From positions 930,001 through 994,000 of the forward strand of contig NZ_JAAAPL010000001.1 in the NCBI RefSeq assembly GCF_011317445.1: a stretch of DNA of 64,000 nucleotides, given 5' to 3'. Position 1 is the first letter of the stretch. The number at the start of each line of letters is the position of its first letter. The notes under the pieces are model-generated. The model was not told the origin of the DNA, did no database searches, and worked only from the letters and a program-made list of their open reading frames with translations. The position numbers and the translations under genes were made by a program. This DNA is from Chelativorans multitrophicus. Lineage in GTDB: Bacteria; Pseudomonadota; Alphaproteobacteria; Rhizobiales; Rhizobiaceae. This document shows, piece after piece, positions 8,651-18,845 of the stretch.

Positions 8651-9109
8651 ATGATGGCCAAGCCCTCCCAGAGATCGGCGGAGGCTACAAGGAAGACCGC
8701 GTCGGGACCGGTCCTCCTCTCCGGCGGCAATCCTCAAATAGCCAAAGGCTATGGCGATGCCCCGGTGAAGGCCTATATCGCGGCGATGCCGGGCTGGAAA
8801 TCCGGCATCGGGCGCCGCATGGACGATATCATCGTGCAAACCGTCCCCGGCGTGCGCAAGGCCGTCAAATGGAACTCGCCTTTCTATGGCGCAGGGGATG
8901 AGGACCAGGGCTGGTTCCTCAGCTTTCATTGCTTTGCAAAATACGTGAAAGTGACTTTCTTCCGCGGCGCATCGCTGCATCCCATCCCCTCCGGCAAGTC
9001 CAAGCATCCGGAAGTGCGCTACCTCGATATCTATGAAAATCAATTCGACGAAGCCCAGTTTACCGATTGGGTGAAGCAAGCCAGCCAATTGCCCGGCGAG
9101 CGAATGTGA
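8651..9109 (+). CDS. DUF1801 domain protein
   Basis: 152-residue protein of the DUF1801/YdhG-like family. Recognisable parts are IVQTVPGVRKAVKWNSPFYG and a later VKVTFFRG strand. ATG 8651 has AGGAG five bases upstream. The family is small, soluble and without a proven activity. It sits in a run of four or five short genes starting with the ArsR regulator, and a second DUF1801 protein follows, so this is likely one transcription unit. Confidence 0.82.
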   Translation: MMAKPSQRSAEATRKTASGPVLLSGGNPQIAKGYGDAPVKAYIAAMPGWKSGIGRRMDDIIVQTVPGVRKAVKWNSPFYGAGDEDQGWFLSFHCFAKYVKVTFFRGASLHPIPSGKSKHPEVRYLDIYENQFDEAQFTDWVKQASQLPGERM

Positions 9110-9120
9110 GCGGACCAACC

Positions 9121-9558
9121 ATGAAGAAAATGGCGACCACCAAGCGGAAAAGCGGCCCCAGTGATGCCGGAGAAGAAATCTCCCCCTCGGAACTGATCGA
9201 TGCAAAGATCAAGGAGTTGAACGATTGGCGGGGCGAGATGCTTGGCCGCCTCCGAACCCTCATACAAGAGGCGGACCCGGACGTGGTCGAGCAGGTAAAA
9301 TGGAGAAAACCTTCGAACCCGGCTGGCGTCCCGGTGTGGGAGCATGCCGGAATCATCTGCACGGGCGAAACCTATAAAGACAAGGTGAAGCTGACATTCG
9401 CCAACGGCGCTTCGCTGGAAGACCCTTCCGGCCTCTTCAACTCAAGCCTTGAAGGCAATACCAGGCGCGCCATCGATTTTCATGAGGGCGATCAGATCGA
9501 CGAAGGAGCGTTGAAAGCGCTCATTCGCGCTGCCGTAACACTAAACCGGGGTGATTGA
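9121..9558 (+). CDS. DUF1801 domain protein (second copy)
   Basis: 145-residue DUF1801 protein. It shares with its neighbour the features of a Trp-rich DPDVVEQVKWRKP segment and a VKLTFANG strand, but the two are clearly diverged paralogues, not a recent duplication. The start is ATG 9121, 11 bases after the previous stop. It closes the ArsR-led gene run. Function is unknown. Confidence 0.82.
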   Translation: MKKMATTKRKSGPSDAGEEISPSELIDAKIKELNDWRGEMLGRLRTLIQEADPDVVEQVKWRKPSNPAGVPVWEHAGIICTGETYKDKVKLTFANGASLEDPSGLFNSSLEGNTRRAIDFHEGDQIDEGALKALIRAAVTLNRGD

Positions 9559-9589
9559 GCGAGGCGCCACCAAGCGGCGGCGCAAAGCA

Positions 9590-9617
9590 AACGAGCGCGG
9601 ATCGCTCCGCGCTCGTT
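9590..9617. terminator. Terminator between DUF1801 gene and katG
   Basis: Perfect 12-bp stem AACGAGCGCGGA / TCCGCGCTCGTT with a TCGC loop. It lies between two convergent genes, so it can serve both. T-runs are short on either side. Confidence 0.7.
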
Positions 9618-9654
9618 GCAGTCGCTTCTAGACCTATTCGACGGCCTGTTTAGA

Positions 9655-11865
<2,211 letters not shown>

Positions 11866-11906
11866 CTAGAACTATTCCAGACTAGGCTAGATTAGAGAAC
11901 TCAGCT

Positions 11907-11955
11907 GATAATCGCTAATCGAAATTCCTATTTTCCACGATAGGAATTTATTATC
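11907..11955 (-). promoter_or_regulatory. Inverted repeat upstream of katG
   Basis: AAATTCCTA (11922-11930) and TAGGAATTT (11941-11949) are a perfect 9-bp inverted repeat with a 10-base spacer. GATAA (11907-11911) and TTATC (11951-11955) add outer symmetry. It is AT-rich compared with the surroundings and sits 87-114 bases before the katG start. It recalls OxyR-type sites (ATAG/CTAT half-elements), but the spacing is one base off the classic pattern. It could also act as a terminator for the GNAT gene. Confidence 0.45.
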
Positions 11956-11962
11956 GCTCATA

Positions 11963-12550
11963 TCAGCAGCTTTTGACCATCAACAAGGCATCGCCCTCGC
12001 GGTAGTGAAGGCTCGGGTGAGGAACGATTGGCCGCCGCCCGATCTCGCGAAAGCCCTGCCTGCGGTAAAACCGGATTGCGGTCTCGTTACCCTCGAAACA
12101 GATGAGGGAGACGCGCGGCAGACCCATTGAACGGGCGCGGCCGTAGACTCGATCCATCAGCCTGCCACCAATCCCCTGCCCGCGGTGGCGCTCGTGCACA
12201 GCCAGGCCGGAAACATAGAGCGAGCCCGGATCTTCGAGCTCCGCGTAGGGCCTCAGGACCGGGTCGGGTTCCTCGGCCCCGCTAGTGCCGGCCTCCATGG
12301 GAAAGGCGTGCACCATCCCGGCGATTTCGCCGCGGCGCAGCGCCACCAGGCAATTCTCGAAGGAGAACGCCGTGCCGGTGCGCGCATAGCGGGCAGCGCC
12401 GACCTCCTCGAGAGATAGGCCCGGCATATCCATCCTGCTCCAGATATAGGCCGCCAGCCCGTCGGAGGAGATGAGGAAGAGGCGGGCTATTTCGCCGGCC
12501 TCTTCCTGTAACGCCTGGCGGATTGCTTCGTCCGGTATAATGGCGGTCAT
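11963..12550 (-). CDS. GNAT-family N-acetyltransferase
   Basis: 195 residues. The acetyl-CoA-binding motif A is seen in VSGLAVHERHRGQGIGGRLM (R-x-x-G-x-G/A pattern) and motif B in FYRRQGFREIGRR. The substrate is unknown. The start is ATG 12550; the frame extends further but only into sequence antisense or out of frame to the next gene. It is the last gene of a minus-strand set with homocysteine methyltransferase (35 bases upstream) and a methyltransferase, so it may act in the same pathway. Confidence 0.85.
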   Translation of the reverse strand: MTAIIPDEAIRQALQEEAGEIARLFLISSDGLAAYIWSRMDMPGLSLEEVGAARYARTGTAFSFENCLVALRRGEIAGMVHAFPMEAGTSGAEEPDPVLRPYAELEDPGSLYVSGLAVHERHRGQGIGGRLMDRVYGRARSMGLPRVSLICFEGNETAIRFYRRQGFREIGRRPIVPHPSLHYREGDALLMVKSC

Positions 12551-12585
12551 GGGATATGACTTCCGTAATGTTCCAGACTGATACC

Positions 12586-13524
12586 TCAGGCCGCTTCGAG
12601 GCAGGTGATGCAGATCTGCTCGATGTGGCGGTGGTCTGTGCCGCAACAGCCGCCGAACACCGATAGATTGGGCAGCTTGCGGCGCAGACGCATATAGTCC
12701 TGCGCCAGTTCCACCGGATCGCCTGGGTCGAGCACGTCCGAATTGTCGAGCTCGGCATGGCTCTTGCGCGAGGCGTTGGCGCGGACGCCAAGAATGCGCG
12801 CGCGCCATTCTCCTTCATCAAGCGCATTGGCAAAGTGATCGGGGTGGGCGCAATTGACCATGTAATAGGCGGGCGTCGCATCGGTGGCATCGTCCACCTT
12901 CTCGATGGCCTCACCCAGCGTCTCGCCTGAGGGCAGCCGCCCATCGGTTTCCGTCGTGAATGATATGGCGACGGGGATTCCTGCGGAGCGCGCTGCGCGC
13001 GCAATGCCGATCGCCTCGCCGGTGTGGGTGATAGTGACGGCGGCGACCATATCCGCGGCAGTGTCGGCAAATGTGCGGATCTGGTGAATGTGATATTCCT
13101 CTGCCTCGTCCGGGCTGAGTTGAGCTTCCGGCGCATAGCCGTCGCCGCGAGGGCCGATATTGCCGGAGATCACAATGGGAGCACCTGTCCGGGCTTCCCG
13201 CCGCAATTCCTCCATCAGCTTGATGGCCTCGCGGTTGAAGGTTTCGATCCTCTGCGTATCGTGGCCGAGTTTCGCGCCCCAATCGCGCGAGCATCGCCAG
13301 GTCGGGCTTTCGAGAATGAAGCCGACGCCGCGCTCCTCGGCGATCCTGAGGTAATCACGATAGTAGCTCTTCAGCGCGTCCCGCCCTGCCCTGTCGTCGA
13401 GCAGGGCGTATGACGCAAAGTGAGGAAGATCGAGGCCCTTATGGAAGATGAGCGTGGTCTCGATGCCGCCGTCGGTCAGGAAACTGCCGCTGAGCTGCGG
13501 CAGGCGATCTCTATGGTCCGTCAT
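12586..13524 (-). CDS. Homocysteine S-methyltransferase family protein
   Basis: 312 residues of the zinc-dependent homocysteine methyltransferase fold (MmuM / betaine-homocysteine methyltransferase). LTDGGIETTLIFHKG is the N-terminal barrel strand, and the zinc ligands are likely the Cys in MVNCAHP and the Cys pair in GGCCGTD. The enzyme moves a methyl group, for example from S-methylmethionine or betaine, to homocysteine to make methionine. It lies 39 bases after a SAM-dependent methyltransferase gene, whose by-product leads to homocysteine, so a recycling role is plausible. The methyl donor cannot be read from sequence. Confidence 0.88.
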   Translation of the reverse strand: MTDHRDRLPQLSGSFLTDGGIETTLIFHKGLDLPHFASYALLDDRAGRDALKSYYRDYLRIAEERGVGFILESPTWRCSRDWGAKLGHDTQRIETFNREAIKLMEELRREARTGAPIVISGNIGPRGDGYAPEAQLSPDEAEEYHIHQIRTFADTAADMVAAVTITHTGEAIGIARAARSAGIPVAISFTTETDGRLPSGETLGEAIEKVDDATDATPAYYMVNCAHPDHFANALDEGEWRARILGVRANASRKSHAELDNSDVLDPGDPVELAQDYMRLRRKLPNLSVFGGCCGTDHRHIEQICITCLEAA

Positions 13525-13563
13525 GTCCGTGTCCTTTCATTGCCCTTCGCATTGGGCGGGGCT

Positions 13564-14637
13564 TCAGAGCCGCGCTTCGAGGATCAAGTTAAACGGCGTC
13601 TCGAATGCACGCCGGAAGCGGGTGAAGCCCGCCTGGCGGAAGACATCCTTCAGCCGTGACTCGCCGGCCTGCGCGCCGAGCACCAGGCGTCCGCCGTCCG
13701 AGATCGCATGGGCGCAACAGATCGTCGTGGAGGCCGCGTAGTAGAGCCTGCCCACCGGCGAGATATTGTCTTCCACCCGATCATTGGCGAAGGGCTCCAC
13801 CAGCATCACCGTACCGTCGGGCGCGAGCGCCTTGGCGGCGTGTGTCGCGGCGGCGACCGGGTCGCCCATGTCGTGCAGCGCGTCGAAGAAGCATATCAGA
13901 TCGTAGCCGTTGGCGGGATAGTTATCGGCCCGTGCCGCCGTGAAGGTCGTCTGTTTGGAAAGGCCTGCCTCGGCGGCCAATTCCCGTGCTTCTCTGATCG
14001 ATTCCTCATGGGTGTCGAAGCCGTGGAACCGCGAGGCCGGGAAGGCCTTCGCCATGAGCGACGTTGAATGGCCGTGGCCGCAGCCGATGTCTGCAACCAG
14101 CGCCCCTGTCTTCAGCTTGCCGACGACGCCGTCGAGCGCCGGCAGCCATTCGGAGACGAGGCTTGCCTTGTAGGCATTGCGATAGAAGGCGGCAACGCCG
14201 CAGACGAGCCGCCCGTCATGGTCGCCCCACGGTATGCCACTGCCCGTGCGAAAGGCGTTCACGGCCTTCTCCTCGTCGGCCCACATCGAGGCGGGAACGG
14301 CCCAGGCGCCGGGAAAGAAGACCGGGCTGTCCTCGTCGGCGAGCACAAGGGCCTGCTCGGGCGTCAGCTCATAAGTGTCGGTCGCGGGATGGTGGGCCAG
14401 GTAGCCGCCGGCGACCTGCGAGTTGAGCCATTCGCGAACATAGCGCTCGGCGCAGTCGGCGCGAGTGGCAAGCTCGAGGGCGCTGAGCGGGCCGGCCCCC
14501 GCCATGGCCTTGTAGAGGCCGAGCCGGTTTCCAAGACTGATCATGACGCCGCCATAGCCGGCCGACAGGTCTGCGAGCGCACGAGCGACCAGCGCGTCCA
14601 GCTTTGCGGAATCGATTGCACTGTGGGTATGTTCCAT
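13564..14637 (-). CDS. Class I SAM-dependent methyltransferase with N-terminal winged helix
   Basis: 357 residues. An N-terminal helical/winged-helix segment (about 15-90; LSALELATRADCAERYVREW) is followed by a Rossmann methyltransferase domain with motif I VADIGCGHGHSTSLMAKAFP and FFDALHDMGDP after it. This order matches the Rv2258c-like methyltransferases. The ATG at 14637 has GGGAGG seven bases upstream; the longer frame to 14694 lacks a ribosome site. It is the first gene of a minus-strand operon with homocysteine methyltransferase and GNAT, and is divergent from a GlxA-like regulator. The acceptor substrate is unknown. Confidence 0.85.
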   Translation of the reverse strand: MEHTHSAIDSAKLDALVARALADLSAGYGGVMISLGNRLGLYKAMAGAGPLSALELATRADCAERYVREWLNSQVAGGYLAHHPATDTYELTPEQALVLADEDSPVFFPGAWAVPASMWADEEKAVNAFRTGSGIPWGDHDGRLVCGVAAFYRNAYKASLVSEWLPALDGVVGKLKTGALVADIGCGHGHSTSLMAKAFPASRFHGFDTHEESIREARELAAEAGLSKQTTFTAARADNYPANGYDLICFFDALHDMGDPVAAATHAAKALAPDGTVMLVEPFANDRVEDNISPVGRLYYAASTTICCAHAISDGGRLVLGAQAGESRLKDVFRQAGFTRFRRAFETPFNLILEARL

Positions 14638-14847
14638 GTTCAAACCTCCCGTCCACGCGCTCGGGGATGCCCTGAGCTGCGTGTCGTTGCTCACGAATTT
14701 CGTTGATGCAGCCAGTCGCCGAAGGGCAGCGGTTCTGCTCCTTTCCGATCGACTGCAGGGCCGCGTAAATAGATGTGGCGCCGCTCATAGAAGAGAGGCA
14801 AAATAGCCGGAACAGTGCGAGATGAGCCAAGCTGAGAAGGCGAAGCA

Positions 14848-15870
14848 ATGCTCAAGCGCGTCAGCATCGTGGTCTTTCGCGAATGCGACCCGTCGATCAT
14901 CTACGGCATCTTTGACACATTGTGGGCGGTGGGGAGGCTCAAAGGGCTGCCCGGCGGGCCGCTTTTCGAGCCACGCATCGTCGCGGCCGAGCACGGGCCG
15001 CTTGAGCTCATCACCGGCGTCAGCATCGTTCCGCAAGACCAGATCGACGATGTCGAGCAGACGGAGATCGTGTTCGTGCCGAACCCGATCGTGTGGACGC
15101 CCGAGGAACTTAGCGCCCTTGACCGCCGGATCATCGATTGGGTCAAGAAGATGCACGATCGAGGCGCGATGATCTGCTCCGCCTGCGGCGGCTCGCTCGT
15201 GCTCGCCGCGGCCGGGCTCCTCTCCGGCCGTGAAGCGACGACGCACTGGACCCATGTCCCCGTGTTCCGCCACGCGTTTCCCGATGTTCGGCTGCATGAA
15301 GACCGCATCCTGGTCCAGACCGGCGACGGCCATAGGATCATCTGCTGCGGCGGCGCCTCGTCATGGCAGGATCTTGCTCTCTTCCTCATTGCCCGCTACG
15401 GCGGCGGCGAGGAAGCGATCCGCATTTCCAGGTTCTTCCTCTATCAGTGGCACCGCGACGGCCAGCTTCCCTACGCCTCCATGGCCGTCAATGTCATCCA
15501 TGGCGATGCCGTCGTTCTCAAATGCCAGACCTGGCTTGCGGAGAACTACGACCGTCCGGACGTCATTTCAGAGGTCACTCGGATTTCCGGCCTGCCCAAA
15601 CGCACATTTGACCGACGCTTCAAGACGGCCACCGGCTACTCGCCGCTTGCCTATGTCCAGGCGCTGCGCATAGAGGAGGCGAAACAGATGCTGGAGACCG
15701 GCTCATCGCTGGTAGACGCTGTCGGCCGCGAGGTCGGCTACGAAGATGCCGCATCCTTCCGCCGTCTTTTCCGGCGCCTGACGGGCATTTCGCCGGGCGA
15801 CTACCGCCGCCGTTTCAGGCTGCCCGACTATGTTCGATCCAGTTCCCGGGTGGGGGAACCCGGAAGGTAG
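14848..15870 (+). CDS. GlxA-family AraC-type transcriptional regulator
   Basis: 340 residues. The N-terminal DJ-1/PfpI-like domain (about 1-190) has the nucleophile-elbow-like ICSACGGSLVLAAAGLL, and the C-terminal half is an AraC double helix-turn-helix (ISGLPKRTFDRRFKTATGY and VGYEDAASFRRLFRRLTG). Such proteins usually activate nearby metabolic genes on binding a small ligand. It is divergent from the methyltransferase operon across a 210-base gap and is the likely regulator of that operon. The start ATG 14848 follows GAAGGCGAAGC. Confidence 0.88.
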   Translation: MLKRVSIVVFRECDPSIIYGIFDTLWAVGRLKGLPGGPLFEPRIVAAEHGPLELITGVSIVPQDQIDDVEQTEIVFVPNPIVWTPEELSALDRRIIDWVKKMHDRGAMICSACGGSLVLAAAGLLSGREATTHWTHVPVFRHAFPDVRLHEDRILVQTGDGHRIICCGGASSWQDLALFLIARYGGGEEAIRISRFFLYQWHRDGQLPYASMAVNVIHGDAVVLKCQTWLAENYDRPDVISEVTRISGLPKRTFDRRFKTATGYSPLAYVQALRIEEAKQMLETGSSLVDAVGREVGYEDAASFRRLFRRLTGISPGDYRRRFRLPDYVRSSSRVGEPGR

Positions 15871-15886
15871 GCGGACCGAACGCACT

Positions 15887-16249
15887 TCAGCGCCGGAGTA
15901 TCGAGGCGATCGCCTTTTGCAGCTCTGCCATGGAGAAGGGCTTGCCTATTACAGGCTGGCCGGTGAACTCGTGAGGTAATCCGCTTTTCCCGTAGCCCGT
16001 GCTGAACAGGAACGGTATCTGCCGCTCGCGGAGGATTTCCGCAATGGGAAAGGCGGGTTGGCCATCCAGATTAATATCCAGAACCGCCAGATCTATATCT
16101 GCCGTGGCCGCGATCCTGCACGCTTGGGCAAAGCATGCCGTCGATGCCGCGATCTTGCAACCGAGATCCTCCAGCATCTCCTCAATCAAAAGCGCAACGG
16201 CCCCCTCGTCCTCAACGACAAGGACCTTTAGACCCAAAAGCTCATTCAT
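15887..16249 (-). CDS. Single-domain response regulator
   Basis: 120 residues, a CheY-like receiver only. The acidic pocket is E13-D14, the phospho-acceptor is D58 in LAVLDINLDG, and the conserved Lys is in VIGKPFS. The start is the ATG at 16249, which overlaps the stop of the HWE kinase gene by four bases (ATGA), so the two are translationally coupled and very likely partners. With no output domain it probably works by protein contact or as a phosphate sink. The longer upstream frame is only antisense to the kinase. Confidence 0.9.
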   Translation of the reverse strand: MNELLGLKVLVVEDEGAVALLIEEMLEDLGCKIAASTACFAQACRIAATADIDLAVLDINLDGQPAFPIAEILRERQIPFLFSTGYGKSGLPHEFTGQPVIGKPFSMAELQKAIASILRR

Positions 16250-18423
16250 GCCTTGATCGACTCGATTGGGATCGAGATGCTGCACGATACTCCGCCGGGA
16301 TCGAAGACGAGGGAGAACTCTCCGCCAAGATCGCGTTCGATACAGCGCTCCATCAGACGGGTGCCGAAGCCTCGCTTCGTCGGCGGAATTACCGGCGGCC
16401 CTCCCTGCTCGCGCCAATCGAGCGCCAGCATCGTTTGTTTTGCCGCCCGCTGCAGGCGCCAGACGACCGAAAGCGTTCCCGTATCCGAGGAAAGCGCGCC
16501 ATACTTGACGGCGTTGGTGACGAGCTCGTTGAGCGCCATCGTGAGGCTTAGCGCTGCCCGCGGACTGACATCAACGGCAGGCCCTTCGATCAGGATCCTG
16601 TCGGACGCTTCGCCCGCAAGAGGCGTCAACACCTCATGGGCCAGCGACTCCAGGGGGGCATTCTCCCAGTGCCGTTTGGTGAGCAGGTCATGCGCGTGCG
16701 CAAGTGCAAGAAGCCTTTCTTCGAAGCGGCCTCGGAAATCCCCCAGATCTTCGCAATGGCGTGCTGTTTGGGAGGCCAGCGACTGCACCGTTGCAAGCGT
16801 ATTCTTGACACGGTGGTTGAGCTCGTCGATGAGCACCTTCTGCCTGTTTTCCGCCTTTTTGCGCTCGCTTATGTCCACGAGCATGTTGATGGCGCCGACG
16901 AGCTTCCCATCAACGTCATGGAGCGGCGTCGGATACGGAATGAAGGGAACACGCGTGCCGTCGGGCCGCTCGGCTATCGCTTCTACGCCACGAACGGGGC
17001 GGTTCTCCCTCAGTGCGACCGCCATCGGGCAGTCATCGTGCGGCAGGGGCGTACCATCCGGATTGTAAAGACGCCAGGTAACGCACCACAAATCCCCGGC
17101 CTGGGGTGTCCGGCCGGCCATTTCAACGGCAGCCTTGTTGTAAAAAGTAATATGGCCAGCCGCATCGGTGGTGTAGACGGCGGCCGGTAGCGCTTCGAGC
17201 AGGTCCCGCATGTGCCGTTCGCTCTCGCGGAGCCGATCCTCCATCCACTTCGCCTCGGTGACGTCCTGTATCACCCGTACGCCATAGCGGAAGTTGCCCC
17301 TACCATCTCGCACCGACGAGCTGTGGACGTCGAGGTAGACCGTTGTGCCGTCAGGCCGGTTTGCCCGCTTGCGCAGCGTGTAGTTGTCACGCTCCCCACG
17401 GATCTGACTCACATAAAGGGCGGAGTCCTTCTCGCGGTCCTCTTCGTGCGTGTAGTCGAAGAAGGTCATTTCCAGGAGCTCTTCGCGGGTACGTCCCAAC
17501 ATCTTGCAGGCGGCGTCGTTCACACGGAGCATGCGCCCTTCCGCGTCGGTTTCGGCAATGCCGATTGTGGCGGCCTCATAGGTCGCCGCCAGGCGCTCTT
17601 CGCTCTCGCGACGCGCCAGTTCGGCCTCGTAGAGACCAGTAACATCGGTCGTGAAGCAGCGCGTGTTGGCGAACTTTCCGTCCTGGAAGCGGCTGTTGGA
17701 TGTGATCAGCACATGCTTAATCGTGCCATCCTTCGCGCGAAGGCGCGCGGGATACCGGTCCAGCCTCTCCCCGCAAGACAGCTTTTGGAGGATATCGCCG
17801 ATAACGGGGGCATCCGCGTGAAATTCCGCTATGTGCCGGCCGACATATTCCTCGGCGGTGTAGCCAAGGAGGGCAAGCTCGGCCTTGTTTGCGCGCTGGA
17901 TGGTTCCTTCACCATTCACGATGTGAAGGCCGATCGCACCATTCTCGAAGAAGTCCTCAAGTTCGTCATTCTTGCGGCGAACCTCTTCTTCCATGGCCTT
18001 ATGGCGCGAGATGTCCTGAAAGCAGTTGATCGCCCCCTGGATTTTCCCGCTGTGATCCCTGAGAGCGCGGATATTCACCAACGCGATGATGCGCGACCCA
18101 TTCGGCCTTTCGATCACGACTTCGGCATTGCGCGTGGCCTCACCCGTAAAAACTGCCGTTGCCATCGGGCAATCTTCATGTGCCAGGGGTGTGCCGTCCG
18201 GGAGGAAGAGACGATGCGAACCGCAGAAACGCACATTATTTTCCGGCGGGGACTGCCCCCAGAGTTCAGCAGCCTCCGTATTGTACCGAACGAGCCAGCC
18301 TTCGTGGTCGCAAAGATAGACTGCGCCGGGAATGGCCTCCAGCGCGCTGGACCCTGCCGCCACTAGCGCCTCATACTCGCTGAGGCGGCGTGCTGTGACT
18401 GGAAATTCTTCTACGTTCGACAT
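16246..18423 (-). CDS. HWE-family sensor histidine kinase with four PAS domains
   Basis: 725 residues, no membrane segments. Four PAS domains in a row are marked by AIPGAVYLCDHEG, GAIGLHIVNGEG, ATIGIAETDAEG and LPAAVYTTDAAG. The HWE kinase domain has its phospho-acceptor H537 in LNHRVKNTLATVQSLA and the ATPase N-box MALNELVTNAVKYGA. HWE kinases are frequent in rhizobia and often sense light, redox or stress through PAS. The ATG at 18423 is chosen because the longer frame adds unrelated residues. Its partner receiver overlaps the 3-prime end. The ligand is unknown; the first three PAS domains could bind flavin or haem, but no Cys-based LOV motif is evident. Confidence 0.93.
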   Translation of the reverse strand: MSNVEEFPVTARRLSEYEALVAAGSSALEAIPGAVYLCDHEGWLVRYNTEAAELWGQSPPENNVRFCGSHRLFLPDGTPLAHEDCPMATAVFTGEATRNAEVVIERPNGSRIIALVNIRALRDHSGKIQGAINCFQDISRHKAMEEEVRRKNDELEDFFENGAIGLHIVNGEGTIQRANKAELALLGYTAEEYVGRHIAEFHADAPVIGDILQKLSCGERLDRYPARLRAKDGTIKHVLITSNSRFQDGKFANTRCFTTDVTGLYEAELARRESEERLAATYEAATIGIAETDAEGRMLRVNDAACKMLGRTREELLEMTFFDYTHEEDREKDSALYVSQIRGERDNYTLRKRANRPDGTTVYLDVHSSSVRDGRGNFRYGVRVIQDVTEAKWMEDRLRESERHMRDLLEALPAAVYTTDAAGHITFYNKAAVEMAGRTPQAGDLWCVTWRLYNPDGTPLPHDDCPMAVALRENRPVRGVEAIAERPDGTRVPFIPYPTPLHDVDGKLVGAINMLVDISERKKAENRQKVLIDELNHRVKNTLATVQSLASQTARHCEDLGDFRGRFEERLLALAHAHDLLTKRHWENAPLESLAHEVLTPLAGEASDRILIEGPAVDVSPRAALSLTMALNELVTNAVKYGALSSDTGTLSVVWRLQRAAKQTMLALDWREQGGPPVIPPTKRGFGTRLMERCIERDLGGEFSLVFDPGGVSCSISIPIESIKA

Positions 18424-18845
18424 CAGCCAACCTGCACCGGATAAACTTGCCAACGTGAGTATAATCGGCGTCCTAGTCCAGATCAAAGTGCCGAAGAAAG
18501 GATGAATCGGCCCCGCGTCGATCAACCCACGCCCAGTTGGAGAAAAAGAACGCACGACGCGGCGAATTGTTCCTACTTTTCTTTCGGATTTCGAGTTAGC
18601 GGGTCAGCCCAAGCGCGCCGCTGCGTCGCCCTGGCAAATGGAACCGGCCCCCGGAGAACCATTCCTACGCAGCTGAATTCAGCGGTCGTCTCGGACGCCG
18701 GCAGTATTGGCGGCCAGCCAACCTGCATCCGCCGCTAAGCCTAGGCTAACGGGCCTAATGGCGATCCTGCGTTTCATCAGCAAATATCGAGAGAGATCGT
18801 CAAGTCGAATGCGGCCGGAAAATCGACCGCGTGTTGGAGCAGATA
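18424..18845. other. Divergent intergenic region between HWE kinase and GGDEF-EAL gene
   Basis: 422 bases with no convincing gene; the short plus-strand frames have poor ribosome sites and no family resemblance. It should contain the promoters of both flanking genes. The recurrent dyad motif described elsewhere lies at 18742-18763, on the GGDEF-EAL side. Confidence 0.6.
18742..18763 (+). promoter_or_regulatory. Recurrent dyad motif, copy 1 (PAS-GGDEF-EAL gene)
   Basis: TAGGCTAACGGGCCTAATGG plus CG. Over 22 bases it agrees with copy 2 (before the secretion operon) at 16 positions. It ends 82 bases before the ATG of the GGDEF-EAL gene. This is the most diverged of the six main copies. Confidence 0.5.

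Noticed and set aside
17212-18366. 384-residue plus-strand open frame
   Set aside because: Antisense to the HWE kinase, whose four PAS domains and kinase motifs are unambiguous.
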